Positions 18,517-26,800 of a stretch of DNA of 64,000 nt are shown here, one piece after another. The stretch spans positions 124,001 through 188,000 of the forward strand of contig JADKJH010000005.1 in assembly GCA_016722505.1 (NCBI GenBank), given 5' to 3'. The stretch's first letter is position 1. Each line of letters starts with the position of its first letter. Source of the DNA: Holophagaceae bacterium (GTDB lineage: Bacteria > Acidobacteriota > Holophagae > Holophagales > Holophagaceae). The notes below the pieces were generated by a model that did not search any database, was not told where the DNA came from, and saw nothing but the letters and a program-made list of their open reading frames with translations. Both the position numbers and the translations under genes were made by a program.

Positions 18517-19175
18517 CGCACCCCGCCAGCACCAATAATGACCCGATCCTCATCGCGTTTCCCAAGGGCCGCATTGGCGACGAACTGCTGTCCAGGCTCA
18601 CCGGCACAGCCTTGGCTCTGGACGAAGCCGCCTTGGGCTCCAGGGTTTTGCGCATTCCCACCGCGACGCCGCATGTCCAGGTGCTGTTGTTGAAAGGTAC
18701 AGATCTGCCGCGCTACGTGGCGGCGGGGGTGGCTTCGCTTGGCATCGTTGGCTCGGACACTTTGGATGAGATGGATGTGGATCTGCTGGAACTCGCGGAT
18801 CTAAAGTTCGGCGCATGCCGCCTTTCTCTTTGCGGTGTGGAAGGCCTCACGCTTGAGGCGCTGAAACAGAAACCCCACTTGCGCCTGGCCACAAAATTCC
18901 TGAAAGCCACGGGTGCTTGGCTGAAGCGCGAAGGACTCACCGCTGAACTGGTCCCGTTGCAAAGCAGCGTAGAACTCGCGCCCATACTCGGCCTGGCCGA
19001 CGCCATCGTGGATCTCGTGCAGACCGGCAGCACATTAAGGGCGCACGGCCTCGTGGAAATCGCTCTCCTAGGCACCACCTCGTCGCGCCTTGTGGCCGCC
19101 CGCGGCGCCTACCTGGCCGATCCTGGACGGATCCGGCCCCTGGCCAATGAGCTCATCAAGCTGTTGAGCACGTGA
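18513..19175 (+). CDS. hisG: ATP phosphoribosyltransferase, short form
   Basis: First enzyme of histidine synthesis, joining ATP and PRPP. 220 residues, the short form without the C-terminal ACT-like regulatory domain, so it depends on HisZ. It starts MTHPASTNNDPILIAFPKGRIGDEL. The PRPP-binding signature is seen at ADAIVDLVQTGSTLRAHGL. It is the last gene of the operon and overlaps hisZ by four bases. No rho-independent terminator is visible between it and the convergent GIY-YIG gene. Confidence 0.94.
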   Translation: MTHPASTNNDPILIAFPKGRIGDELLSRLTGTALALDEAALGSRVLRIPTATPHVQVLLLKGTDLPRYVAAGVASLGIVGSDTLDEMDVDLLELADLKFGACRLSLCGVEGLTLEALKQKPHLRLATKFLKATGAWLKREGLTAELVPLQSSVELAPILGLADAIVDLVQTGSTLRAHGLVEIALLGTTSSRLVAARGAYLADPGRIRPLANELIKLLST

Positions 19176-19200
19176 AAGGCATTCGGGGCACGTTCCAGGG

Positions 19201-19458
19201 TCACGGTTTCGAGCCGCCCTGGATGAGCGCCTGCTTTTTTTCCCGGGTAAGCCGTTTGACCGCACGTTCCCTGCGGGTGGCATCGGCTTGGCTACCAGCG
19301 GGTTCCTGGTACACCAGCTCAAAAGGGCCGCGCCCCCGCGTGTAGCGGGCGCCTTTGCCCGCCTGGTGCGCCTGCAAGCGGGCCGTCACATCTGGGCTGA
19401 TGCCGGTATAGAGCGACCCGTCGCCGCAGCGCAGGATGTAGACATGCCAAGTGCTCAT
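19201..19458 (-). CDS. GIY-YIG nuclease family protein
   Basis: 85-residue single-domain GIY-YIG protein of the UPF0213 type. The motif is recognisable as WHVYILRCGDGSLYTGIS, followed by the conserved arginine region (VTARLQAHQAGKGARYTRGRGP). Such small proteins are thought to act on DNA or RNA junctions, but the cellular role is not established. It is convergent with hisG, 25 bp apart. Confidence 0.9.
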   Translation of the reverse strand: MSTWHVYILRCGDGSLYTGISPDVTARLQAHQAGKGARYTRGRGPFELVYQEPAGSQADATRRERAVKRLTREKKQALIQGGSKP

Positions 19459-19495
19459 GGCTTCAGTCTAGGCTGCAGACCGTCTCTTCATCCTC

Positions 19496-19562
19496 ACCCT
19501 TTCGACTTTCAACTTTTCAACTTCTCAACTTTTCGACTTCTCGACTCTAGACCCTCGACTCA
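19496..19562. repeat. Degenerate 8-bp word array (AACTTTTC type)
   Basis: Seven or eight consecutive octamers such as GACTTTCA, ACTTTTCA, ACTTCTCA and ACTTTTCG, drifting at two or three positions. The same word family recurs at 23141-23268 in both orientations. No coding frame uses it. Confidence 0.75.
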
Positions 19563-19631
19563 CCCCCCAGACTCCCACCCAAAGCCGAATTGCTGCCGTC
19601 CCCGGTTCCACGCTGGCCGTACACTGAAGGC

Positions 19632-20144
19632 ATGTACGACGCCTTCGCCTCCTTCCCTGACACCGCCCGCCTCTGGCTCATGGCTTTCCCACGTCCTTTG
19701 GACGAAGGGGAAAAAGCGAAGCTCGCAGAAGGCTTCGAAGCCTTCCTTCCGCATTGGAAAACCCACAGCACCTCCATCGAGTCGGCTTGGATGCTGTTGG
19801 AGGATCAGATATTCGCGGTGGTGGAAAACACCATGGGAACGTCGCCTTCGGGCTGTTCCATTGATGCCATGCTGCGCCAAAGCATCAAGCTCGCATCCAT
19901 CCTGGAACTGCCGTTCCTGGATGCTCAAAGCATCGTCGTCCGCGCCGCTGGCAAACTCAGGGTGGTGGCCAAAACCGAGCTGGAAGCCTTGCTTCAGGCT
20001 GGCACCTTGGATGCCAATACACCGGTGATCGACCTGGGTCTGTTGGAGCTGGGCCCACTGCGTTCAGGCAACCTGGAGCGGCCTCTGGCGAAGACCTGGA
20101 TCGCCCGGAAATACCGCGCGCTGCTGGAGAGCCGGGTGGGCTGA
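19632..20144 (+). CDS. Conserved protein of unknown function
   Basis: 170 residues starting MYDAFASFPDTARLWLMAFPRPLDEGEK. It resembles a small family often labelled 'ABC transporter ATPase' in Bacteroidota annotations although it has no Walker motifs. Shared features are the opening 'F..LPD.SR.W', an internal SGCSIDAMLRQSIK segment, and a W.A.KYR-like end. ATG 19632 is chosen over an in-frame ATG at 19590 because similarity begins here and GAAGG lies just before it. Soluble, no signal peptide. Function unknown; the family assignment is from memory of the pattern. Confidence 0.7.
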   Translation: MYDAFASFPDTARLWLMAFPRPLDEGEKAKLAEGFEAFLPHWKTHSTSIESAWMLLEDQIFAVVENTMGTSPSGCSIDAMLRQSIKLASILELPFLDAQSIVVRAAGKLRVVAKTELEALLQAGTLDANTPVIDLGLLELGPLRSGNLERPLAKTWIARKYRALLESRVG

Positions 20145-20152
20145 ACAGGTAT

Positions 20153-20203
20153 GAGCCAAGAGTTATGAGTTATGAGTTATGAGTTATGAGCTAAGAGCCG
20201 TCT
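20153..20203. repeat. Degenerate 7-bp word array (GAGTTAT type), left flank of IS110 element
   Basis: Consecutive heptamers GAGCCAA, GAGTTAT (four times), GAGCTAA and GAGCCGT. Related words in the opposite orientation lie at 21752-21780, on the other side of the IS110-family gene. Confidence 0.75.
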
Positions 20204-20508
20204 TGTTTGATCTATCCGCTTCGGACTATTGGCTTCACTCATTTATTAAAGGTGCGCCAAAGGCGCAGCCACAATAGCTCATAGATGGTGTGTTCCTTGT
20301 CAAGGGGCAGCCACTCCTTTCTGCGGCTGAATGTCCGCCCGCGTTCGGCACGGTCAAGGACGCAAAGGCGCGTGCCGCGTTGCGCGGAGGCAGGCTCGCG
20401 CCTGATGCAAAAGCCGCGTCACGGCCTTTGCGCTCCCGCTTCGCTTTGACCGCGCCGCCCGCGGGCTGGGATGGGCTCCGCTATGAAAGGAATGGCAGGA
20501 TCTCGCCT
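20204..20508. other. Hairpin-rich noncoding DNA downstream of the IS110 transposase gene
   Basis: No credible gene. A GCGCC-AAA-GGCGC hairpin lies at 20254-20266. Farther on, a long imperfect inverted repeat has GGTCAA and GCAAAGGC on one side (about 20351-20376) and GCCTTTGC and TTGACC on the other (about 20424-20456). Part of this may be the right end of the insertion sequence; its boundary could not be fixed. Confidence 0.5.
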
Positions 20509-21534
20509 TCAATCTGTTGCAGCTTCTTCGGGCCGGACCTTGATGTGGTGGCGTTCGAAGGGGCGATTCTCAACGAGGAGGGCGCGCATTAGCACCATGA
20601 GCCTGCGCATGATTCCGACGAGGGCCACTTTCGGAGGTTTGCCCCGCGTGATGTCGCTTCGGTAGATGGTGGCTAGGTCATTGTCTCCGCGGATCACGGT
20701 CAGGGCGCTCATGTAGAGCAGGCGCCGGATTCTTGGATTTCCTTGCTTGGACATCCTGGGCGGCGCGTTCACCGAGGTTCCACTGCGGCGGTGTTTGGGC
20801 GCAAGTCCTGTGAAGGAGCTGAGTTTGCGCGCGTCCTCGAACCTTCGGAGATCTCCGAGTTCGCCCATGATGCCCGATGCGACCACCGGACCGATGCCCG
20901 CGATGCTCACGAGGATCCGGTAGTCCGCGTGGAGGGCTTCGTCCGCCTTGATGTGGGCCAGGATCGCCGCATCAAGGCGCTGGATTCCGGCCTTCATCTC
21001 ACGGATGATGGCTCCTCGGACTTCCTGGGCTACCGCGGATCCGCTTGGCAGTTCGTCCCGGTTCTCCGCGGCCAGAGCGGCTTTCAGGAGCGCTTCGCGC
21101 TCACGGACCATCGCGTGGAGAACGGAGTAGGGCTCGGGCATGGGAACGTGCGCGGATGGATGGCGCTCCTGCCCAAAGGTTGCCAGCACGATGGCGTCCA
21201 CGCGATCGGTTTTGTCGCGCCCGCCGAGGCTCAGGCCGTAGTGCTTGACCCAGCGCGGATTCACGATGGCGACGGGAAGCTCTGGGCGCAGGCCGCGCAG
21301 CCAGCGCGCGAGGGGTTCGGAGTAGCCCCCGGTCGCCTCCATCACCGCCGCCAGTGGCGTGCCGGGTGCCAGGTTCGCGGCCCACGCCAGGCACTCGCGG
21401 GCGCCGTCCGGGGAGCGCGCGAACTCCCGGGTTGGAGGCCGGGCGTTTCGGTCGACGCAGGCCAAAGCCGCGTGGAAAGTGGCTTTGGCGACATCCAAGC
21501 CAAGCCAGCGAGTGGGGTTGTGAGCATCAGGCAT
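20509..21534 (-). CDS. IS110-family transposase (DEDD/serine recombinase)
   Basis: 341 residues and apparently intact. The N-terminal RuvC-like DEDD domain has GLDVAKATFHA (first Asp), EATGGYSEPL (Glu) and GRDKTDRVDAIVLA (paired Asp). The C-terminal transposase_20 domain has SIAGIGPVVASGIMGELGDLRRFEDARKL and FTGLAPKHRRSG, where the nucleophilic serine is expected. The start is ATG 21534, with AAAAGGAGG 6-8 bases upstream. The enzyme should perform RNA-guided recombination in the way shown for IS621, using a bridge RNA encoded beside the gene. Only one copy lies in this window. Confidence 0.93.
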   Translation of the reverse strand: MPDAHNPTRWLGLDVAKATFHAALACVDRNARPPTREFARSPDGARECLAWAANLAPGTPLAAVMEATGGYSEPLARWLRGLRPELPVAIVNPRWVKHYGLSLGGRDKTDRVDAIVLATFGQERHPSAHVPMPEPYSVLHAMVREREALLKAALAAENRDELPSGSAVAQEVRGAIIREMKAGIQRLDAAILAHIKADEALHADYRILVSIAGIGPVVASGIMGELGDLRRFEDARKLSSFTGLAPKHRRSGTSVNAPPRMSKQGNPRIRRLLYMSALTVIRGDNDLATIYRSDITRGKPPKVALVGIMRRLMVLMRALLVENRPFERHHIKVRPEEAATD

Positions 21535-21559
21535 GAGAGCCTCCTTTTCCCCTTCAGGC

Positions 21560-21745
21560 CTTGCTGGACCCCATTCGCGCACATGCTTGCGACTCGGTTC
21601 TCGACCATGATGGCTGTTCGGCGGAGGCTCAGCAGATTGGGGGACGTAGCAATATCTATGAGACGGGCCTCAACCCAAGCTCAAAGCAGGCCCACGCCCC
21701 CCAGGCCCCTGGGACTTCAGCAAAGCCAGATTCAGGGGTTGATGC
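21560..21745 (-). ncRNA. Candidate IS110 bridge RNA
   Basis: The noncoding stretch upstream of the transposase start is where IS110-group elements encode their bridge RNA. Here it can fold. Positions 21639-21647 (GGGGGACGT on the plus strand) pair with 21694-21702 with one mismatch. Inside, GGGCCT (21665-21670) pairs with AGGCCC (21688-21693). A loop remains between the inner and outer stems on one side (21648-21664). Position and folding support the call; guide loops cannot be assigned without the target and donor junctions. Confidence 0.4.
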
Positions 21746-21751
21746 CAACGT

Positions 21752-21780
21752 ACAAGCTCATGGCTCACAGCTCTTGGCTT
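21752..21780. repeat. Degenerate 7-bp word array, right flank of IS110 element
   Basis: On the minus strand this reads as AGCCAA, GAGCTGT, GAGCCAT, GAGCTTG, the same family as 20153-20203 but inverted. Confidence 0.65.
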
Positions 21781-21790
21781 AGAAATCCGC

Positions 21791-22198
21791 CTAGAAGATC
21801 GGATCGCCGGGCTTGCGCTTCCAGGCTTCAGGGCGTTGCTTGGCGCCGTCCTGCTTGGGTTTCGCGGTCTTGGCGGCCTGCAAAGTGCTCATCAGCAGAT
21901 TGGAGCCCAAGGAATCCGCCGCGGCCCTGGTCAGAGTCTGTTTAACCGGACCTTCTGGAACCGTCTCGACATCGGACTTTGGAGCTTCTACCTTTTCGGC
22001 CTGATCCTGGAGCCGCTTCTTGTACCAAGCCATGCGCTTGGGATCGATGGCTCGGGCCTTCTTGACCGTGCCGCCCTTCCGCAACGCGATTTTCGGTTTG
22101 GATTCCCGTCGGTCTTCGCGTAGTTCTGATTCAGGGTTGGAGGCTTCCTCCAGGATCTTCGCCAGGTCTGCCAGGCCGCCAAGGGAACGCTTGCTCAT
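21791..22198 (-). CDS. Hypothetical protein, charged and low complexity
   Basis: 135 residues from MSKRSLGGLADLAKIL. Highly charged (Lys, Arg, Glu) and proline-poor, with no signal peptide or membrane segment and a C-terminal tail WKRKPGDPIF. An ATG at 22216 would add six residues; neither start has a strong ribosome site. No family recognised. It lies between the IS110 element and the divergent TIGR02757 gene. Confidence 0.6.
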   Translation of the reverse strand: MSKRSLGGLADLAKILEEASNPESELREDRRESKPKIALRKGGTVKKARAIDPKRMAWYKKRLQDQAEKVEAPKSDVETVPEGPVKQTLTRAAADSLGSNLLMSTLQAAKTAKPKQDGAKQRPEAWKRKPGDPIF

Positions 22199-22311
22199 GT
22201 GGTCTAAGGTCTCCATCTGGGACAAAGGTCCCAACCCATTAGCGTAACTGCTGAAACCCTTCCGGCCAAGCCAACTTCCTGTTTCATTGTGCTGAACCCC
22301 ACAATGGGATC

Positions 22312-23163
22312 ATGAAATCCAGCCTGGAAGCCCTGCGCTTGCGCTACGAAACAGATCTGGCGCTGGCCCTGGACCCCATCGCCGTGCCCCTTCGGTTCCC
22401 CGACGCCCTGGACCGGGAACTCGCGGCCTTCGTGGCCGCCCATCTCGCCTATGGCAAAGTGGCGCCCATGCTGCGTGCCATCGAAAGGGCGCTGGAACCC
22501 CTGGGCGGAAGACCTGCTGAATTCTTGCGAAAGCGGGATGAACAAGTCCTCCGAGATGTGCTTGAAGAAGCCCTCCAGGGCTGGCTTTGGCGTTTTCATA
22601 CGAGCCAGGACCTGGTGCATTGGCTGCTGGCGTGGAAGCGCCTGGATGCCGAGAGCGGCGCGGGCCTGGAAGCCCACCTGCTGCCCCTGCCCGGCGAAAG
22701 CGCCGATGCCGCTCTTTCACGCCTGGTGCAGCGCCTGCGCGCGGAACTGCCGCAGACCTACGGATTGCGCTTCAACCTGCCGGACCCCCTGGAAGGTGCC
22801 TCCTGCAAGCGCTGGCGCATGTTCCTGCGCTGGATGGTGCGGGACAGCTGGCCCGATTTCGGGCAATGGACCCGCTATCCGAAAGACCAGCTCGTCATTC
22901 CTTTGGACACCCATGTGGCCCGGATTGCCCGATATATCGGCCTGACCCAGCGCACGGCCCTGGATGGCCGCATGGCAGCGGAAATCACCGCCGCACTCAA
23001 GAAAAAGGATCGCCAGGACCCCCTGAAATACGACTTCGCCATCTCGCACCTAGGCATCCTGGGGGACTGTCCCGGCGTGCGCGTCTTGCCCGGATGCAGA
23101 CCCTGTCCGCTGGTGGGGATTTGCAAGGCGGGGAAACTGCGAGTTGAAAAGTCGAAACGTTAA
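22312..23163 (+). CDS. TIGR02757 (DUF2400) family protein
   Basis: 283 residues. Family signatures are seen: DPIAVPLRFPDALDRELAAFVAAHLAYGKV near the start, LVIPLDTHVARIARYIGLTQR, and DPLKYDFAISHLGI near the end. A cysteine cluster follows (DC...GC..CPLVGIC) that could ligate a metal or Fe-S cluster. The core resembles HhH-GPD-type DNA glycosylases in fold pattern, but function is unproven. The last residues (KLRVEKSKR) run into the octamer repeat that follows, so the C-terminus has probably been extended by repeat DNA. Confidence 0.85.
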   Translation: MKSSLEALRLRYETDLALALDPIAVPLRFPDALDRELAAFVAAHLAYGKVAPMLRAIERALEPLGGRPAEFLRKRDEQVLRDVLEEALQGWLWRFHTSQDLVHWLLAWKRLDAESGAGLEAHLLPLPGESADAALSRLVQRLRAELPQTYGLRFNLPDPLEGASCKRWRMFLRWMVRDSWPDFGQWTRYPKDQLVIPLDTHVARIARYIGLTQRTALDGRMAAEITAALKKKDRQDPLKYDFAISHLGILGDCPGVRVLPGCRPCPLVGICKAGKLRVEKSKR

Positions 23164-23268
23164 AAAGTTGAAAAGTTGAAAAGTTGAATGGTCCGGGGCG
23201 ACACCGAGAGTTGCAAGCTGTTAACTCTTCAACTCTTCGACTTTTCGACTTTTCGACTCTTCAACTCC
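23141..23268. repeat. Inverted pair of degenerate 8-bp word arrays
   Basis: Positions 23141-23190 hold six octamers of the type GTTGAAAA / GTCGAAAC / GTTAAAAA. After a 30-bp spacer, 23220-23268 holds six of the complementary type AACTCTTC / GACTTTTC. The two arms can form a long imperfect hairpin. The first arm overlaps the end of the upstream gene. Confidence 0.8.
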
Positions 23269-23629
23269 CGGCCCTATTGCGCCGCAGGCGCAAAAGGGCC
23301 GGGCTTGCCACGCTCGCGACCATGCGGGTCGTGGAGCGCGCACTGCGCGCGGAGCGGGGCCCCGCAGGGAGCGAGTCCCTGGTGCCGTTCGCGAAGGCGC
23401 AGCCTGAGCGATGGTCAGCTTGGCCCTGAAGGGGCCGGGCTGACCACGGCACTCGGGGGAACGACTTAGGGCTGCTTCTTCCGATCTGACCCGGTTCATC
23501 GCACCCCGATGCATGGGGCCCGGCTTGAAATCAGGGTAACCGAGCGAGGCTCCAAGCCCAAAGGCTGCGCCCAAGTAGCTAGGAAATAAGGGCCTGCAAA
23601 CAGGTCTCAAATTGTTTTCCATTCATCCC
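23269..23629. other. Noncoding, hairpin-rich spacer
   Basis: No gene supported. Two clear hairpins are present. The first is near 23270-23301 (GGCCCT/AGGGCC outside GCGCC/GGCGC). The second is near 23412-23444 (GGTCAGC/GCTGACC outside GGCCC/GGGCC). Neither has a T-run to mark it as an intrinsic terminator. Confidence 0.55.
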
Positions 23630-23684
23630 TTGACACCCCCATATCTTGGGGTGATCCTTTCCTTCCGACACAATCCCTTGAGGT
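23630..23684 (+). promoter_or_regulatory. Promoter -35 element with two NrdR-like boxes upstream of nrdJ
   Basis: TTGACA at 23630-23635 is a perfect -35; the -10 region near 23653 is weak. It overlaps a palindrome at 23635-23652 (ACCCC-CATATCTT-GGGGT). A second, weaker copy (ACACAATCCCTTGAGGT) lies at 23668-23684. The centres are about 32-33 bp apart, three helical turns, as is usual for the paired boxes of the ribonucleotide reductase repressor NrdR. NrdR control of nrdJ is inference; nrdR is not in the window. Confidence 0.55.
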
Positions 23685-23815
23685 TTTACCTTTCAAGCCA
23701 AGCCATCAGCCACGTATTTCGGCATAGTTCTGGATGATGCGTTGGGTTCGTAATTTTTCCGACCGAACAGCTCCACCCCCTATCCATCACGTCCATCAAC
23801 GTTCCGAGGGTTCCG

Positions 23816-26800
23816 ATGAAGATTGCGCGCCATTTTACCCGTGAAGGCCAGGAGCCTCTCGCGGGCATCACCTTCGTGCCGCGGGTCAGCAAGATCACCA
23901 AGCTGGACGGAACCGTGGTCTTCGAAGCCAAGGATGTGATGGTTCCCGACACCTGGTCCCAGGTGGCCGTGGACATCCTGGCCCAGAAGTATTTCCGCCG
24001 CAAAGGCATCAACGCCGCGAACGGTGGCGAGACCGACGCCCGGCAGGTCTTCCACCGCCTGGCGGGCTGCTGGCGGCACTGGGGCGAAACCCACGGCTAC
24101 TTCAACACCCCCGAGGACGCCCAGGCCTTCTACGACGAGCTGACCTACATGCTCGCCAAGCAGATGTGCGCGCCCAATTCGCCGCAGTGGTTCAACACCG
24201 GCCTGCATTACGCCTACGGCATCTCCGGACCGGCCCAGGGCCACAGCTACGTGGACCCGGAAACCAGCGAGCTGAAGAAATCCACCTCGGCCTACGAGCG
24301 GCCCCAGCCCCACGCCTGCTTCATCCAGAGCGTCTCCGACGACCTGGTGAACGAAGGCGGCATCATGGATCTGTGGACCCGCGAGGCCCGCATCTTCAAG
24401 TACGGCTCCGGCACCGGCAGCAACTTCTCCAAGCTGCGCGGCGCCGAAGAGCCCCTGAGCGGCGGCGGCCGCAGCTCCGGCCTCATGAGCTTCCTGGCGG
24501 TGGGCGACAAGGCCGCCGGCGCCATCAAGAGCGGCGGCACCACCCGCCGGGCCGCCAAAATGGTGACGCTGGATCTGGACCACCCGGACATCGAAGCCTT
24601 CATTGACTGGAAAGTGACGGAGGAGCGCAAGGTCGCCATGCTGGCGGTGGGCAGCCAATTGGTGAAGCGCCATTGGAACCTGATCTGCGAGGCCGTGGAG
24701 GGCTCCACCTCCAAGGATCCGGACCCCAAGACCAACGAAGCCCTGCGCCATGCCCTGGCCCGCGCCAAGAAGGAGGGCGTGCCCGCGGCCTTCCTGAGCC
24801 AGTGCCTGTGCCGCCTCGCCGAAGGCGATTTCGAGCGGGACATCAAGGGCTACGACACCTCCTGGGATGGCGAGGCCTACGCCACCGTGGGCGGCATGAA
24901 TTCCAACAACTCCGTGCGCGTGCCCGACTCTTTCATGCGGGCGCTGGAGAGTGATGGTTATTTTGAACTTAAGAACCGCACCAATGGAAAAACTGCCAAA
25001 AAGCTGCTGGCACGGGACCTCTGGAAGAAGATCAACACCGCCGCCTGGGCCTGCGCCGATCCCGGCCTGCAATTCGACACCACCATCAACGATTGGCACA
25101 CCTGCCCCGAGGATGGCCGCATCAACGCGTCCAACCCCTGCTCCGAATACATGTTCCTGGACGACACCGCCTGCAATCTGGCGAGTTTGAACCTCTGCAC
25201 CTTCCTGACGGACGACGGCGGCTTCGACCTGGCGGGCTACCGCCACGGCATCCGGCTCTGGACCATGGTGCTGGAGATCAGCGTGCTCATGGCCCAGTTC
25301 CCTTCCGAAGCCATTGCCAAGCTAAGCTACGATTTCCGCACGCTAGGCCTGGGCTATGCGAATCTGGGCGCCATGCTCATGCGCATGGGCATCCCCTATG
25401 ACAGCGTGGAGGGCACCCAGTGGTGCGCCGCGCTCACCGCCATCCTCACCGGCGACGCCTACGCGGCCTCCGCCGAGATGGCTGGCGAGCTGGGCCCCTT
25501 CCCGGGCTTCGAGCGGAACAAGGACCACATGCTGCGGGTCATCCGCAACCACCGCCGGGCGGCCTACAACGCCCCCGCCGCCGAATACGAAGCCCTGAGC
25601 GTCATCCCCCAGGGCCTGGTGGGCACGGGCATCCCGAAATCCTTGGTGGAGGCCTCCCGGGAAAGCTGGGACATGGCGCTCATGCTGGGTGAGTCCTTCG
25701 GCTACCGCAACGCCCAGGTGACGGTGCTGGCGCCCACGGGCACCATCGGCCTGCTCATGGATTGCGACACCACCGGCGTGGAGCCGGATTTCGCCCTGGT
25801 GAAGTTCAAGAAGCTCGCCGGCGGCGGCTATTTCAAGCTGGTAAACAGCGCCATCCCTGAAGCCCTGATGCGCCAGGGCTACGCGCCCCAGCAAATCACG
25901 GATATCGAACGCTACGTGGTGGGCTGGCTCGAAATCACCGACGAGACGCCGGGCATCAGCCGCAAGGATCTGCTGGCCAAGGGTTGGACGGCCGAAGAGA
26001 TCAACGCCATCGAGGAAAAACTCCCCACGGCCTTCGATCCCAGCTTCGTGCTGCCTTTGGACCGCCTGAACCGCGAATTCGGCGAAGCCGCCTGCAACGT
26101 GTTCGTGCAGGCTCTCACGGGCACCATGACCGTGGAAGGCGCGCCACATCTGAAAGACGAGCACCTGCCCATCTTCGATTGCGCCAACCGCTGCGGCCGC
26201 ACGGGCCGCCGTTACATCGCGCCCGCGGGCCACCTGCGCATGATGGGCGCCTCGCAGCCCTTCCTGAGCGGCGCCATCAGCAAGACCATCAACCTGCCGG
26301 GCGAAAGCACCGTGAAGGAAGTCGGCGAGATCTACGCGGCCTCGTGGCACCTGATGCTGAAGGCCGTGGCGCTCTACCGCGACGGCTCCAAAATGAGCCA
26401 GGCCATGGCCACCAGCCTGGATCTGCTGGACGGCCTGGAGGCCGCCGAGGAACTGGCGGACGAAGCCAAGGCGCCCGCCGCCAAGATCGAAGCCATGGCT
26501 GCGGCGCAAACGCATGCGCTGGCGCAACAGGTGGTCCGCACCTACCGCCGCCGCCTGCCCAACCGTCGTGGTGGATACACGCAAAGCGCCACCGTGGGCG
26601 GCACCAAGATGTACCTGCGCACCGGCGAGTACGAGGACGGCCAGCTGGGCGAGATCTTCCTGGACATCCACAAGGAAGGCGCCGCCTTCCGCGCGGTGCT
26701 CAACTGCTTCGCCATCGCGGTGTCCATGGGCCTGCAGCATGGCGTGCCGCTGGAGGAATTCTGCGATGCGTTCCTGTTCACGCGCTTCGAGCCCAACGGC

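Larger units (their letters stand above)
20280..21750 (-). mobile_element. IS110-family insertion sequence (boundaries approximate)
   Basis: One intact IS110-type transposase gene with about 220 bp of noncoding DNA on each side. IS110 elements lack terminal inverted repeats, so the ends cannot be read directly. The arrays at 20153-20203 and 21752-21780 belong to the same heptamer family in opposite orientation. They look like the two arms of one palindromic intergenic repeat split by the insertion, which sets the outer limits. Confidence 0.55.

Noticed and set aside
23141..23268. CRISPR-like array
   Set aside because: Words are only 8 bp, contiguous and degenerate, with no spacers and no cas genes.
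23269..23815. Cobalamin riboswitch upstream of nrdJ
   Set aside because: No B12-box-like sequence could be found; NrdR-like boxes explain the visible palindromes better.
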